Source: Shewanella sp. AS1 (GTDB taxonomy: Bacteria; Pseudomonadota; Gammaproteobacteria; Enterobacterales; Shewanellaceae). Taken from it: a DNA stretch of 64,000 bases. The notes beneath the pieces are model-generated. The model ran no database searches, was not told where the DNA came from, and worked only from the letters and a program-made list of their open reading frames with translations. The stretch is from assembly GCF_021412565.1 (NCBI RefSeq), contig NZ_JAKCLJ010000010.1:1-64000 (forward strand). The letters run 5' to 3'. Both the position numbers and the translations under genes were made by a program. Shown here piece after piece: positions 46,151 through 55,399 of the stretch (the stretch's first letter is position 1; each line of letters opens with the position of its first letter).

Positions 46151-47569
46151 TTGAAAATTAAACGTTTTTTAGCCAAGGATATGCGCTCAGCACTGGCCCA
46201 GGTGAAAGAAACCTTAGGCAATGATGCTGTGATCATGTCTAATAAAAAGGTGACAGGCGGCATCGAAATTGTGGCGGCTATCGACTATGACGAGCCCAAA
46301 AAGCCGGAGCAAGCAACAAGCAATAACGGCGTAACTCACTTTTTGGATCTGGCCGATGAACAGGTCTCCTTGGGGCAAAAGCCGGTAAAGAAAGAGCCGA
46401 TAAAAACAGAGTCAAAAAAAGCGGCGCCGCCAGCTGCCGACTCGCTGCAGGCGCTACTGGAGCGTCAACAAAATCGCATCAACCAGCAGATAGGTCGTGG
46501 CAACGACGAGCTGGAGATGCCCGAATGGGCCAAAGGGCTCCAAGCTCCAGCATCGTCACCAGCATCGCCTGCATCATCTGGGAGCAGACCTGCGAGTGTC
46601 GAGTCTATGACACCCAGCATCAACAAGCGCGACAAAGCGCCTCAGCTAAGCAGCGAACTGGACTCGATGCGTGAAGAGCTCTCGTCCTTGCGCGACCTGC
46701 TGACCCATCAGTTAACCTCGTTAATCACAGATCAGAAGTCGCGTCTGGATCCTATCGGCGCCATGCTGGAGAGTCGTCTGCTTGAGGCGGAGTTTTCGCC
46801 TGAAATCGCCAGCCGTTTATCCGGGCTCAGCGAACAGTATTCGCCTGCCGAGCTGGTTAAGACATTGCCCCAGAGTCTGGCCAATTTGCTGGACAATCAG
46901 GGCGATGACATAGTGCGTCAGGGCGGCGTGGTTGCCTTTGTCGGTCCCACAGGTGTTGGAAAAACCACCAGTATTGCCAAATTAGCGGCGCGATTTGTCG
47001 CTTATCATGGTTCAGATCAAGTTGCGCTCATTACAACCGACCATTATCGCATTGGAGCCTATGAGCAGTTGGCTACCTATGGCAAAATAATGGGATGTCC
47101 TGTTAAGCAAGCTAATGATTTTGAAGAGTTGGAGCAGGTTTTATATCAGCTTCGCAACCGCAAACTGGTCTTAATCGATACCGCAGGTATGGGACAGCGC
47201 GATATGCGACTGTTTAAGCAATTAGATGATTTGACTGCAAATAGCAGATTACCTATTCGCAGTTATCTGGTACTGTCTGCAACGAGTCAAAGACGCGTAC
47301 TGGAAGATACGGTTAAACAATTCACCCGCATCCCATTATCCGGGGCGATTTTAACTAAATTAGATGAGTCTGTCGCACTTGCGCCAGCATTGAGTGTGTT
47401 AATCGAAAATGGATTACCGCTCAGCTACATCACAGATGGACAAAGGGTGCCTGAAGATATGCAGGTCGCAGATACGCTTGCGTTAGCCAATCAGGCACTG
47501 TCGGTACTCGAAAAGAAAACGCCAACAATAAATAACACAGCGCCTCGTGAGCAGGCCTACGCATTTTGA
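46151..47569 (+). CDS. flhF: Polar flagellum placement GTPase FlhF
   Basis: 472 residues from TTG 46151. A basic N-terminal segment (MKIKRFLAKDMRSALAQVKE) and a linker rich in P, S and A precede the SRP-type NG GTPase domain: G1 GPTGVGKTT at 265-273, DTAG in VLIDTAGMGQRD, and TKLDE. FlhF marks the cell pole and recruits FliF; FlhG and FipA act on it. The switch to AT-rich codons around 46990-47560 is noticeable compared with the 5' half. Confidence 0.95.
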   Translation: MKIKRFLAKDMRSALAQVKETLGNDAVIMSNKKVTGGIEIVAAIDYDEPKKPEQATSNNGVTHFLDLADEQVSLGQKPVKKEPIKTESKKAAPPAADSLQALLERQQNRINQQIGRGNDELEMPEWAKGLQAPASSPASPASSGSRPASVESMTPSINKRDKAPQLSSELDSMREELSSLRDLLTHQLTSLITDQKSRLDPIGAMLESRLLEAEFSPEIASRLSGLSEQYSPAELVKTLPQSLANLLDNQGDDIVRQGGVVAFVGPTGVGKTTSIAKLAARFVAYHGSDQVALITTDHYRIGAYEQLATYGKIMGCPVKQANDFEELEQVLYQLRNRKLVLIDTAGMGQRDMRLFKQLDDLTANSRLPIRSYLVLSATSQRRVLEDTVKQFTRIPLSGAILTKLDESVALAPALSVLIENGLPLSYITDGQRVPEDMQVADTLALANQALSVLEKKTPTINNTAPREQAYAF

Positions 47570-47577
47570 GTAAAGTA

Positions 47578-48453
47578 ATGAGTCGCGATCAAGCAAGTGG
47601 TTTACGTATGATGAATCAACCAAATAATGAAAAAGTCAAAGTCATAGCCGTTACAGGTGGTAAAGGCGGTGTGGGTAAGACGAGTGTGTCGATCAACACG
47701 GCTGTATCACTGGCAGAGAAGGGCAAGCGAGTGCTGGTACTCGATGCGGATCTGGGTTTGGCTAACGTGGATGTGATGCTGGGCATTCGCGCCGAGCGCA
47801 ACTTGTCACACTTGCTCTCGGGCGAGTCTGAGCTTGACGATATTATTGTCAGAGGTCCAAAAGGGATAGGCATTATTCCGGCGACATCTGGTACTCAGGC
47901 CATGGTTGAGTTGACCCAGGCGCAGCATGCGGGTCTTATCCGGGCATTTAGCGAGATGCGTACCCAGTTCGATGTACTGATTGTCGATACGGCGGCGGGC
48001 ATTTCCGATATGGTGCTGAGCTTCTCCCGTGCGTCTCAGGATGTGCTTATTGTGGTGTGTGACGAGCCGACTTCTATCACAGACGCCTATGCCCTGATTA
48101 AAATCTTAAGCCGCGACCATGGGGTGTTCCGCTTTAAAATTGTGGCCAACATGGTCAGAAGCCTGCGCGAAGGGATGGAACTGTTTGCCAAACTGAGCAA
48201 GGTGACGGACAGATTCCTCGATGTGGCATTGGAACTGGTTGCCACCATTCCATTTGACGAAAACTTAAGAAAGTCAGTGCGTAAACAAAAGCTTATCGTC
48301 GAGGCTTTCCCTAAGTCACCGGCCTCAATCGCTTATCATGGATTAGCCAATAAAATCATCAGCTGGCCCATTCCGCAGCAGCCCGGCGGGCATTTAGAGT
48401 TTTTCGTCGAGCGTTTGGTGCAGCGTCCTTCACAGGAGCGTTCGAGTGAATAA
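47578..48453 (+). CDS. flhG: Flagellar number regulator FlhG (FleN)
   Basis: 291 residues from ATG 47578; a TTG at 47566 overlapping the flhF stop is an alternative. It is a MinD/ParA-like ATPase: deviant Walker A KGGVGKT at residues 29-35, Walker B VLVLDADLGLANVDVMLG and IVDTAAG. FlhG limits the pole to one flagellum by stimulating FlhF GTPase activity and holding back FlrA. The DQAxGLR motif (DQASGLR, residues 4-10), which activates FlhF, is present. It overlaps fliA by 8 bp. Confidence 0.95.
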   Translation: MSRDQASGLRMMNQPNNEKVKVIAVTGGKGGVGKTSVSINTAVSLAEKGKRVLVLDADLGLANVDVMLGIRAERNLSHLLSGESELDDIIVRGPKGIGIIPATSGTQAMVELTQAQHAGLIRAFSEMRTQFDVLIVDTAAGISDMVLSFSRASQDVLIVVCDEPTSITDAYALIKILSRDHGVFRFKIVANMVRSLREGMELFAKLSKVTDRFLDVALELVATIPFDENLRKSVRKQKLIVEAFPKSPASIAYHGLANKIISWPIPQQPGGHLEFFVERLVQRPSQERSSE

Positions 48454-49165
48454 AGCCGCGGCCTATACCTGTTTAGATAATAAGACGTCTATCGTAGAAC
48501 AGTATGCACCGCTGGTAAAAAGGATCGCTCATCATCTGTTAGCCCGCTTACCCGCCTCTGTTCAGCTGGATGATCTTATCCAGGCGGGCATGATGGGGTT
48601 ACTCGAAGCTTCAAGTAAATTCGATGGCAGCAAAGGGGCCAAGTTTGAGACCTTTGCCGGCATTCGCATTCGCGGGTCCATGTTAGATGAGATCCGCCGT
48701 GGCGATTGGGTGCCGCGCTCTGTGCATCGCAATCAGAGACGCGTGGCGGAAGTGATCGATGAGTTGGAACAAGCCTTAGGTCGGGATGCAAAAGATCATG
48801 AAATTGCCGCGCGTCTAGAGGTTTCATTGGATGAGTATTATCACATACTGAATGATATCGCCGTGGGTAAGGTAATTGGTATTGAAGATCTTGGTGTATC
48901 GGCCGATACATTGAGTCAGGAGGGCGAGCATCAGGATGATGCTTTTGAGTCCCTAGCCGAAGATGAGTTTCAGCTCGCTTTGGTTGAAGCCATCAAGTTG
49001 TTGCCCGAGAGGGATAGCTTGGTGCTGTCATTGTATTATGACGAAGGGTTGAATTTAAAAGAGATAGGGGCGGTGCTTGAGGTGAGCGAGTCACGTGTCA
49101 GCCAGATATTGAGTCAGGCGATGCTGAGACTGAAAGGCAAGCTCAAGCACTGGACTAGCATATAA
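48446..49165 (+). CDS. fliA: RNA polymerase sigma factor FliA (sigma-28)
   Basis: 239 residues from GTG 48446 (CAGGAGCGTTCGA upstream). Region 2 (QLDDLIQAGMMGLLEA, RIRGSMLDEIRRGDWVPRSV) and region 4 (LNLKEIGAVLEVSESRVSQI) are clear. FliA transcribes late genes; sites upstream of flgM and the flagellins fit. FlgM holds it inactive until hook completion. Confidence 0.96.
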   Translation: MNKAAAYTCLDNKTSIVEQYAPLVKRIAHHLLARLPASVQLDDLIQAGMMGLLEASSKFDGSKGAKFETFAGIRIRGSMLDEIRRGDWVPRSVHRNQRRVAEVIDELEQALGRDAKDHEIAARLEVSLDEYYHILNDIAVGKVIGIEDLGVSADTLSQEGEHQDDAFESLAEDEFQLALVEAIKLLPERDSLVLSLYYDEGLNLKEIGAVLEVSESRVSQILSQAMLRLKGKLKHWTSI

Positions 49166-49207
49166 CGTTCACATGAGCAGAATAATAATAGCTCCGCGGA
49201 GGAAACC

Positions 49208-49591
49208 TTGGACAAGAATATGAAGATTCTTGTTGTTGATGATTTTTCAACAATGAGACGTATCATCAAGAACTTGTTAAGAGACTTAGGGTTTAACAAC
49301 ACCCAGGAAGCCGATGACGGCACAACGGCCTTGCCCATGTTGCAAAAAGGCGATTTTGATTTTGTTGTTACCGACTGGAATATGCCAGGTATGCAGGGGA
49401 TAGATCTGTTAAAGGCGATTCGCGCAGACGAGAAGCTGAAACATATCCCGGTACTTATGGTGACTGCAGAGGCGAAGAGAGAACAGATCATTGCCGCGGC
49501 CCAGGCTGGCGTAAATGGCTATGTCGTCAAACCTTTTACAGCAGCGACACTAAAAGAGAAATTAGACAAAATCTTCGAGCGTCTCGGTTAA
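49208..49591 (+). CDS. cheY: Chemotaxis response regulator CheY
   Basis: 127 residues from TTG 49208, chosen for the strong GGAGG five bases upstream. It is a single receiver domain: D11/D12, phosphoacceptor D56 (TDWNMPG), Thr in MVTAEAKRE and Lys in VVKPFT. CheY-phosphate from CheA binds FliM to change rotation and is dephosphorylated by CheZ, the next gene. Confidence 0.97.
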   Translation: MDKNMKILVVDDFSTMRRIIKNLLRDLGFNNTQEADDGTTALPMLQKGDFDFVVTDWNMPGMQGIDLLKAIRADEKLKHIPVLMVTAEAKREQIIAAAQAGVNGYVVKPFTAATLKEKLDKIFERLG

Positions 49592-49605
49592 ATTAAGGTT
49601 GGGCT

Positions 49606-50343
49606 ATGCAGGCAGAAACTTCAGGACTGATCAGTTTAGCGCAGGCCAAACAATTGGTGGCCTTACTCGAAGATAATCAACAGTCCCAAGCTGATGAAAT
49701 AATAAGAGAAATATCCAGTCCAATCCAGACAGAGCTGTTTGATGAGGTTGGGCGCCTAACCCGTCAGCTTCACAGCGCCATAGTGGACTTTCAGGTGGAT
49801 GAGCGCCTTATTGAGCTGACGAGCAGCGAACTTCCAGATGCGAAGGAACGCCTCAATTATGTGATCGACATGACAGAGCAGGCAGCCAATAAAACCATGG
49901 ATGCCGTCGAAGAATCCCTTCCCCTTGCCGATGCCTTAACCAACAATATCCTAGCGGTCAAACCCGCCTGGGACAGGTTGATGCGCCGCGATATTCAGTT
50001 AGATGAATTTAAGGTGCTTTGCCACGATATGCAGCAGTTTATCGAGCGCAGCGAAGCCGATTCCAACCGCTTGAAAGAGCTGCTCAGTAACATCTTACTG
50101 GCGCAGGATTTTCAGGATCTTACCGGGCAGATGATCCGCCGCGTCATCGAGCTGGTGCGTGAGGTCGAAACCAGCCTAGTCTCCATGCTGACAATGTTTG
50201 GCGAGCAAACGGAAGCAGAAAATGCCTTCGACCCTAATAAGACACTCATGGCTGAGGGGCCCATTTTAAATCCAAGTCAGCGTAATGACGTCGTCACAGG
50301 TCAGGATGAAGTCGATGATTTGCTCTCGAGTCTGGGTTTCTAG
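49606..50343 (+). CDS. cheZ: CheY phosphatase CheZ
   Basis: 245 residues, a long helical hairpin with the active-site helix ILLAQDFQDLTGQMIRRV (catalytic Asp/Gln in QDFQDLTGQ). The C-terminal peptide GQDEVDDLLSSLGF is the CheY-binding tail, joined by a flexible linker. It removes phosphate from CheY. The tail resembles repeats in the CheA encoded next door. Confidence 0.94.
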   Translation: MQAETSGLISLAQAKQLVALLEDNQQSQADEIIREISSPIQTELFDEVGRLTRQLHSAIVDFQVDERLIELTSSELPDAKERLNYVIDMTEQAANKTMDAVEESLPLADALTNNILAVKPAWDRLMRRDIQLDEFKVLCHDMQQFIERSEADSNRLKELLSNILLAQDFQDLTGQMIRRVIELVREVETSLVSMLTMFGEQTEAENAFDPNKTLMAEGPILNPSQRNDVVTGQDEVDDLLSSLGF

Positions 50344-50358
50344 GAAGGAGTCAAGTTA

Positions 50359-52794
50359 ATGTCGTTTGATCTTGATGAAGAGATACTGCAGGACTTTTTG
50401 ATTGAAGCGGGGGAAATCCTCGAACAGTTGTCAGAACAGCTGGTGATGCTGGAGAATGATCCAGATAACAGCGATCTGCTGAATGCTATTTTCCGCGGCT
50501 TTCATACGGTAAAAGGCGGCGCTGGTTTCTTAGGTCTGAGCCCCATGGTGGACGTCTGCCACGAGGCAGAAAATACCTTCGACCTGCTACGCACGGGTAA
50601 ACGCCATGTGACCGCCGAATTGATGGATATCATCTTACAAGCTGTGGATGCGGTTAACTCTATGTTTGCTCAGACCCAGAGTGGTCAGGAGCAGAGTTCC
50701 GCAGATGATGCGCTGTTAGCTAATCTCAAATTACTCAGCTCTGGTGCGCCGTTAGCCTCAGCAAGCGAGAGTAGTGTTTCGCCTTCATCGGCTTTTGCCG
50801 ACGACATTGCTTCTGTCAACAGCATAGATAATCTGCCTGAAATCGGAGCTTCTCCGTCAGATATCGCGCCCGTTTCAGAGCCTAAAGAGGGAGATATCGA
50901 TGAAATTGACCAGGTCGAATTTGAAGCCCTGTTAGATGCACTGCACGGCGCGGGTAAAGGGCCTTCTGCGGGTTATCAGACCCAAGCCTTCGCGGCCGAT
51001 AGCGCCAGTAATGATGGGGGGGATGAGATCAGTGATGATGAGTTTGAATCCCTGCTTGATGAACTTCATGGGGTAGGCGCCTTTAAACACACTGTTGCCA
51101 ATAGTCCTGCTGGCGATAAGAAAGCGACAGCCTCTGGTGCTTCATCCACAAACGCCGGTAGTGATGATATTACAGACGATGAGTTTGAGTCCCTGCTCGA
51201 TGAACTACACGGCGTGGGCAGCTTTAATTCATCTGCCTCAGCGGCGCAGCAGCCTGCGGCGAGCGATGCGGTTTCGGCTCAGCAGCTAAATATGTCAAAT
51301 ACACAAAACACGGCAAATACACAAAATACGGCAACTAAGTCAACTAAATCAAATAAGCCAAGTGCCGACAGCGATGAGATAACTGACGATGAATTCGAGC
51401 AGCTGCTCGATGAGCTTCATGGAACAGGCGTCGGGCCGGGTAAGGCACAAACGGCGCAGCCGCTTGCATTAAAGCCCGTCGAATCACAGCCTGCTGAGTC
51501 AAAGCCAGCCTCAAAGCCTGAAGCCGTAAAGCTCAGTGTCGCCCCAGAGGCGAAGCCGAACCTAGCCACTAAGAGCACTGGAAACAGCATGCCACAGGGG
51601 GAAACCACAGTTCGGGTGGATACGGCGCGTCTGGATCAGATAATGAACATGGTGGGCGAGCTGGTATTAGTGCGTAATCGTCTACTCAGTCTTGGGATCT
51701 CCCGCGATGATGAGGATATGTCCAAGGCATTGGCGAACCTGGATCTGGTAACGGCGGATCTACAGGGCGCCGTGATGAAGACCCGCATGCAGCCGATTAA
51801 AAAGGTGTTTGGCCGTTTCCCGCGTGTGGTTCGCGATCTTGCCCGCAGTCTGAACAAAGAGATAGAACTGCGCATGATAGGCGAAGAGACGGATCTCGAT
51901 AAAAATCTGGTCGAGGCCCTTGCCGATCCCTTAGTGCATCTGGTGCGTAACTCGGTGGACCATGGTATCGAGCTGCCCGGCGAGCGTGAGGCCAAGGGCA
52001 AGTCGCCCAGCGGCACTATTACTCTGTCGGCCAGCCAGGAAGGGGATCATATTCTGCTGATCATCGAGGACGATGGTGCGGGTATGGATCCTGAAAAACT
52101 TAAAAAAATCGCCATTAGCCGAGGCGTGCTCGATGAGGATGCGGCGGCGCGTATGGCCGATGAAGATGCCTATAACCTTATTTTCGCGCCCGGTTTCTCC
52201 ACTAAGGTGGAGATCTCAGATATCTCGGGTCGTGGTGTGGGTATGGATGTGGTGAAAACCCGTATTACTCAACTTAACGGTAGCATACATATTGACTCTG
52301 AGCTTGGGCGTGGAACCCGGCTGGAGATCAAGGTGCCGCTGACACTGGCGATTATGCCGACTCTGATGGTGGAAGTGGCCAGTCAAGTGTTTGCGCTGCC
52401 TTTGTCCTGCGTCAATGAGATCTTCAACCTCGATTTGACCAAGACCAATGTGGTCGATGGCCAATTAACTGTCATAGTGCGCGAAAAAGCGGTGCCACTC
52501 TTCTATCTGGAGCGTTGGCTGAGTCGCGGTCGCTCCTCTGTTGAGACTAGTGAGAAGAAACAGGGTCATGTGGTGATAGTGCAGCTTGGCACCATGCACA
52601 TAGGTTTTGTGGTGGACGCGCTGATTGGGCAAGAGGAAGTGGTGATAAAGCCGCTGGGCACCTTGCTCCATGGCACGCCGGGTATGGCGGGGGCGACTAT
52701 CACCTCAGATGGCGGTATTGCATTGATTTTGGATGTACCGGGTCTGTTAAAACACTATGCAAAAAACAAACAATACGCGAAAAACAAACGCTAG
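50359..52794 (+). CDS. cheA: Chemotaxis histidine kinase CheA with four internal acidic repeats
   Basis: 811 residues. P1 (about 1-105) has the phosphorylated His49 in FHTVKGGAG. Residues about 110-415 are a long linker with four copies of a 17-residue motif (181-197, 222-238, 269-285, 339-355) instead of a recognisable P2 fold. P3 dimerisation (about 420-480; RLDQIMNMVGELVLVRNRLL), P4 kinase (NSVDHGIELPGERE, DDGAGMD, GRGVGMDVVK) and P5 CheW-like domain (to the end) follow. CheA passes phosphate to CheY and CheB. In Vibrio, the same part of CheA holds the LID segment that binds ParC and ParP, whose genes are also present here. Confidence 0.95.
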   Translation: MSFDLDEEILQDFLIEAGEILEQLSEQLVMLENDPDNSDLLNAIFRGFHTVKGGAGFLGLSPMVDVCHEAENTFDLLRTGKRHVTAELMDIILQAVDAVNSMFAQTQSGQEQSSADDALLANLKLLSSGAPLASASESSVSPSSAFADDIASVNSIDNLPEIGASPSDIAPVSEPKEGDIDEIDQVEFEALLDALHGAGKGPSAGYQTQAFAADSASNDGGDEISDDEFESLLDELHGVGAFKHTVANSPAGDKKATASGASSTNAGSDDITDDEFESLLDELHGVGSFNSSASAAQQPAASDAVSAQQLNMSNTQNTANTQNTATKSTKSNKPSADSDEITDDEFEQLLDELHGTGVGPGKAQTAQPLALKPVESQPAESKPASKPEAVKLSVAPEAKPNLATKSTGNSMPQGETTVRVDTARLDQIMNMVGELVLVRNRLLSLGISRDDEDMSKALANLDLVTADLQGAVMKTRMQPIKKVFGRFPRVVRDLARSLNKEIELRMIGEETDLDKNLVEALADPLVHLVRNSVDHGIELPGEREAKGKSPSGTITLSASQEGDHILLIIEDDGAGMDPEKLKKIAISRGVLDEDAAARMADEDAYNLIFAPGFSTKVEISDISGRGVGMDVVKTRITQLNGSIHIDSELGRGTRLEIKVPLTLAIMPTLMVEVASQVFALPLSCVNEIFNLDLTKTNVVDGQLTVIVREKAVPLFYLERWLSRGRSSVETSEKKQGHVVIVQLGTMHIGFVVDALIGQEEVVIKPLGTLLHGTPGMAGATITSDGGIALILDVPGLLKHYAKNKQYAKNKR
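50899..51423 (+). repeat. Four dispersed coding repeats inside cheA
   Basis: The copies are at 50899-50949, 51022-51072, 51163-51213 and 51373-51423. They encode DEIDQVEFEALLDALHG, DEISDDEFESLLDELHG, DDITDDEFESLLDELHG and DEITDDEFEQLLDELHG. The spacers (24, 30 and 53 residues) are low-complexity S/A/Q/T/N/K-rich. The first copy is the most diverged. Confidence 0.92.
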
Positions 52795-52842
52795 CAGGGA
52801 AGCGATGGCAGCGTAATTTGCAGTGCTGCGATAGGAATGTGA

Positions 52843-53985
52843 ATGGGAATTAAAGTTTTAGTTGTTGATGACTCAAGTTTTTTTCGTCGCAGAGTCAGTG
52901 AAATCATTAATGCTGATCCGGATCTGGAAGTGGTGGCTACGGCCGTTAATGGCATGGAGGCAGTGAAACTGGCGGCAGAGCTTAAGCCCCAGGTGATCAC
53001 CATGGATATAGAGATGCCAGTGATGGATGGGATCACGGCTGTGCGCCAAATCATGGCTAACTCGCCTGTGCCTATTCTGATGTTCTCCTCATTAACCCAC
53101 GACGGCGCCAGGGCGACACTCGATGCCTTGGAAGCGGGCGCGTTGGATTTTCTGCCCAAACGCTTTGAGGATATTGCCACCAATAAAGATGACGCTATCT
53201 TGCTGTTGCAGCAAAGGGTTAAAGCCTTAGGCCACAGGCGAGTGTTTCGCTCGATCGCCCCCAGAGCCCGGCCCGATGCCCCTGGAGTGAGACCCGATGC
53301 CTGCAGTTTGAGTACACGTGCAGCTCAGGAGAGAAAGGTGAGCCTATCCAGAGTAGAGGGCTCCGCTGCAAGTGTTGGCTCGAGCGCGCCGCGCCGAGCG
53401 AGCGGCAAACACTATAAATTGCTGCTGATTGGCACATCCACTGGGGGACCAGTGGCATTGCAGCGGATTTTGACCGAGCTGCCAGCTAACTATCCTCTGC
53501 CGATTTTGCTAATTCAGCACATGCCTGCCGCATTTACGCCGGCATTTGCTTCCCGCCTGAATAGTCTATGCGCCATCGAAGTGAAAGAGGCGCAACATGG
53601 TGATCTATTGCGCCCAGGCTGTGCTTACCTGGCACCGGGCGGAATGCAGATGATGCTGGAGCGTGGCGGCAGCCATGGTCGCATCAAGGTGATCGCCGGT
53701 AGCAGCGATATGAATTACAAACCCTGTGTCGATATCACCTTTGCCTCCGCCTCGAAATTGGTTGGCGGTGATGCCTTGGCCGTGGTGCTCACGGGAATGG
53801 GCGCCGATGGACGAGAGGGCGCGCGCATGCTGAAAAATGCCGGTGCAACGATTTGGGCACAAGATGAAGCCAGCAGTGTGGTGTATGGCATGCCCCAGGC
53901 CGTGACATCGGCGGGATTGTCCAGCCACTCGATTGCCTTAGGGGAGATGGCCGAATCGATAATCAAAGAGAGTGGCCGTGGTTAG
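52843..53985 (+). CDS. cheB: Chemoreceptor methylesterase CheB
   Basis: 380 residues. Receiver domain with phosphoacceptor D55 ([11 protein letters not shown]), a basic linker (about 130-185), and the catalytic domain with Ser in [11 protein letters not shown], His in [18 protein letters not shown] and Asp in [12 protein letters not shown]. CheB removes receptor methyl groups (opposing CheR) when phosphorylated by CheA. It overlaps the next gene by 8 bp. Confidence 0.96.
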   Translation: MGIKVLVVDDSSFFRRRVSEIINADPDLEVVATAVNGMEAVKLAAELKPQVITMDIEMPVMDGITAVRQIMANSPVPILMFSSLTHDGARATLDALEAGALDFLPKRFEDIATNKDDAILLLQQRVKALGHRRVFRSIAPRARPDAPGVRPDACSLSTRAAQERKVSLSRVEGSAASVGSSAPRRASGKHYKLLLIGTSTGGPVALQRILTELPANYPLPILLIQHMPAAFTPAFASRLNSLCAIEVKEAQHGDLLRPGCAYLAPGGMQMMLERGGSHGRIKVIAGSSDMNYKPCVDITFASASKLVGGDALAVVLTGMGADGREGARMLKNAGATIWAQDEASSVVYGMPQAVTSAGLSSHSIALGEMAESIIKESGRG

Positions 53986-54454
53986 CACAGTAACGAAAAG
54001 GCAGACCGGCAGCAGCACAATAGTAATGCTGACTATCTTCTTTTTATTGCTCTGTTCTGTGTCCACAGGTCTGCTCTATCTTGAGCAGCGACATGAGGTC
54101 AGTGTGCTTAAGGAGAAGGTTAGCAAATTGCAGAGTAGTCAGGTGCTCTTGATGGTGCCCGATGAACAGGCAAAGGCGCTAGCCAGCTGGTTAGAAGCTC
54201 ACCCTGAGGCGGCGGCCAACCTGATAAAACAGGCTAAACCCGGTAGACAGACAAAGGTTGTGATCGATCCAGACAGCACAAAAGGCAGCAGTCCATCAGG
54301 GGATAATCGCATTGCGTCATCCAAAGGTGCAGTAAATCCAGAAGCGGCCGATAAAGATCTCAGCAGCGTGACGATATCGGAAGATGAGATGGGAGTAAAA
54401 ATCATCCGTCTTGCCAATGGCGGCGTGCTTGTGACGACCCGGGATGTTCAATAA
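53978..54454 (+). CDS. Membrane-anchored protein of the chemotaxis locus (function unknown)
   Basis: About 158 residues from GTG 53978 (AGAGAGTGGCC upstream; GTG 53972 is too close to it). One membrane segment (about 17-37; [20 protein letters not shown]) is followed by a short coiled coil ([20 protein letters not shown]), a helix, a disordered linker and a C-terminal motif [19 protein letters not shown]. Shewanella genomes carry such a gene at this place, usually described only as membrane anchored in the chemotaxis locus. Translational coupling to cheB suggests a role in array or adaptation, but none is shown. Confidence 0.75.
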   Translation: MVSTVTKRQTGSSTIVMLTIFFLLLCSVSTGLLYLEQRHEVSVLKEKVSKLQSSQVLLMVPDEQAKALASWLEAHPEAAANLIKQAKPGRQTKVVIDPDSTKGSSPSGDNRIASSKGAVNPEAADKDLSSVTISEDEMGVKIIRLANGGVLVTTRDVQ

Positions 54455-54481
54455 TCTGACGCGCCATTTTGTTGCCCCCAG

Positions 54482-54536
54482 TTTTGTTAATACAGTTTTG
54501 TTGAATCCAGTTTGTTGAATCCAGTTTGTTGAAAAT
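54482..54536 (+). repeat. 14-bp tandem repeat before parC
   Basis: CAGTTTTGTTGAATC, CAGTTTGTTGAATC and CAGTTTGTTGAA follow in tandem, with a related GTTTTGTTAATA just before. This is about 70 bp upstream of parC. The stretch 54455-54607 has no recognisable -24/-12 or FliA promoter. Confidence 0.75.
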
Positions 54537-54607
54537 TGTTTTCCAAATTAATGAATTAGCAGTGCAGTTACCTTGAGAGGTAAGTGCACATTTTTGAGGA
54601 TGTTAGG

Positions 54608-55399
54608 GTGAAGATCTGGACCATAGCCAATCAGAAAGGGGGAGTCGGAAAGACGACGACAGTGGTCAGTCTCGCCGGGCTATTGGCTCAGCGTAATAAG
54701 CGGGTGCTGATGATAGACACAGATCCCCATGCCTCATTAGGTTATTACTTAGGGATAGATTCTGAGCAGGTGCCCGGCTCCCTGTATGACCTTTTTATAC
54801 AGCATCAGAGTTTGACGCTGAACAGCATTCTTGCCCATATAGTGCCGACCAAGATCGAAGGCATAGATCTTCTGCCCGCCACCATGGCTCTGGCGACACT
54901 GGATCGCACCTTGGCGGGCAAAGAGGGGATGGGTCTGGTATTAAAGCGGATCTTGACCCTGCTTGAAGGGCAGTATGATGTCGCCCTCATAGATTGTCCG
55001 CCTGTGCTTGGGGTCTTGATGGTTAATTCCTTGGCGGCGAGTCAGCATATTGTTATTCCGGTGCAGACCGAGTTTTTAGCCATAAAAGGGCTGGATAGAA
55101 TGGTGAAAACCATGAATATGATGGGTCACTCGAAGAAGCTGAAATATAGCTACACCATAGTGCCGACCATGTTCGATAAGCGAACTAAGGCGTCGCCTAT
55201 GGCGCTGACCAGCTTGGCGCAAACCTATGGTAGGCTGCTTTGGCCCGATGTGATCCCGGTAGACACCAAATTCAGAGACGCCAGTTTAGCGCACCTGCCT
55301 GTGTCCCATTTTGCGCCATACTCCCGTGGGGTGAAGGCCTACGAGCGTCTGTTGGATGATCTGCTGTCAAAGGAGTTTGATCATGTCAAATTCGGTTGA
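54608..55399 (+). CDS. parC: ParA-like polar chemotaxis ATPase ParC
   Basis: 263 residues from GTG 54608, so the protein opens just before WTIANQKGGVGKTTTVVS (deviant Walker A KGGVGKTTT). VLMIDTDPHASLGYYLG and VALIDCPPVLG complete the ATPase motifs. In Vibrio, ParC directs chemotaxis arrays to the flagellated pole with ParP. It is not the topoisomerase IV subunit of the same name. It overlaps parP by 17 bp. An in-frame GTG at 54584 is a second possible start. Confidence 0.88.
   Translation: MKIWTIANQKGGVGKTTTVVSLAGLLAQRNKRVLMIDTDPHASLGYYLGIDSEQVPGSLYDLFIQHQSLTLNSILAHIVPTKIEGIDLLPATMALATLDRTLAGKEGMGLVLKRILTLLEGQYDVALIDCPPVLGVLMVNSLAASQHIVIPVQTEFLAIKGLDRMVKTMNMMGHSKKLKYSYTIVPTMFDKRTKASPMALTSLAQTYGRLLWPDVIPVDTKFRDASLAHLPVSHFAPYSRGVKAYERLLDDLLSKEFDHVKFG

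Noticed and set aside
54608..55399. Plasmid or chromosome partition ParA
   Set aside because: No parB or parS-like repeats follow; coupling to parP and cheW points to the polar chemotaxis ParC.
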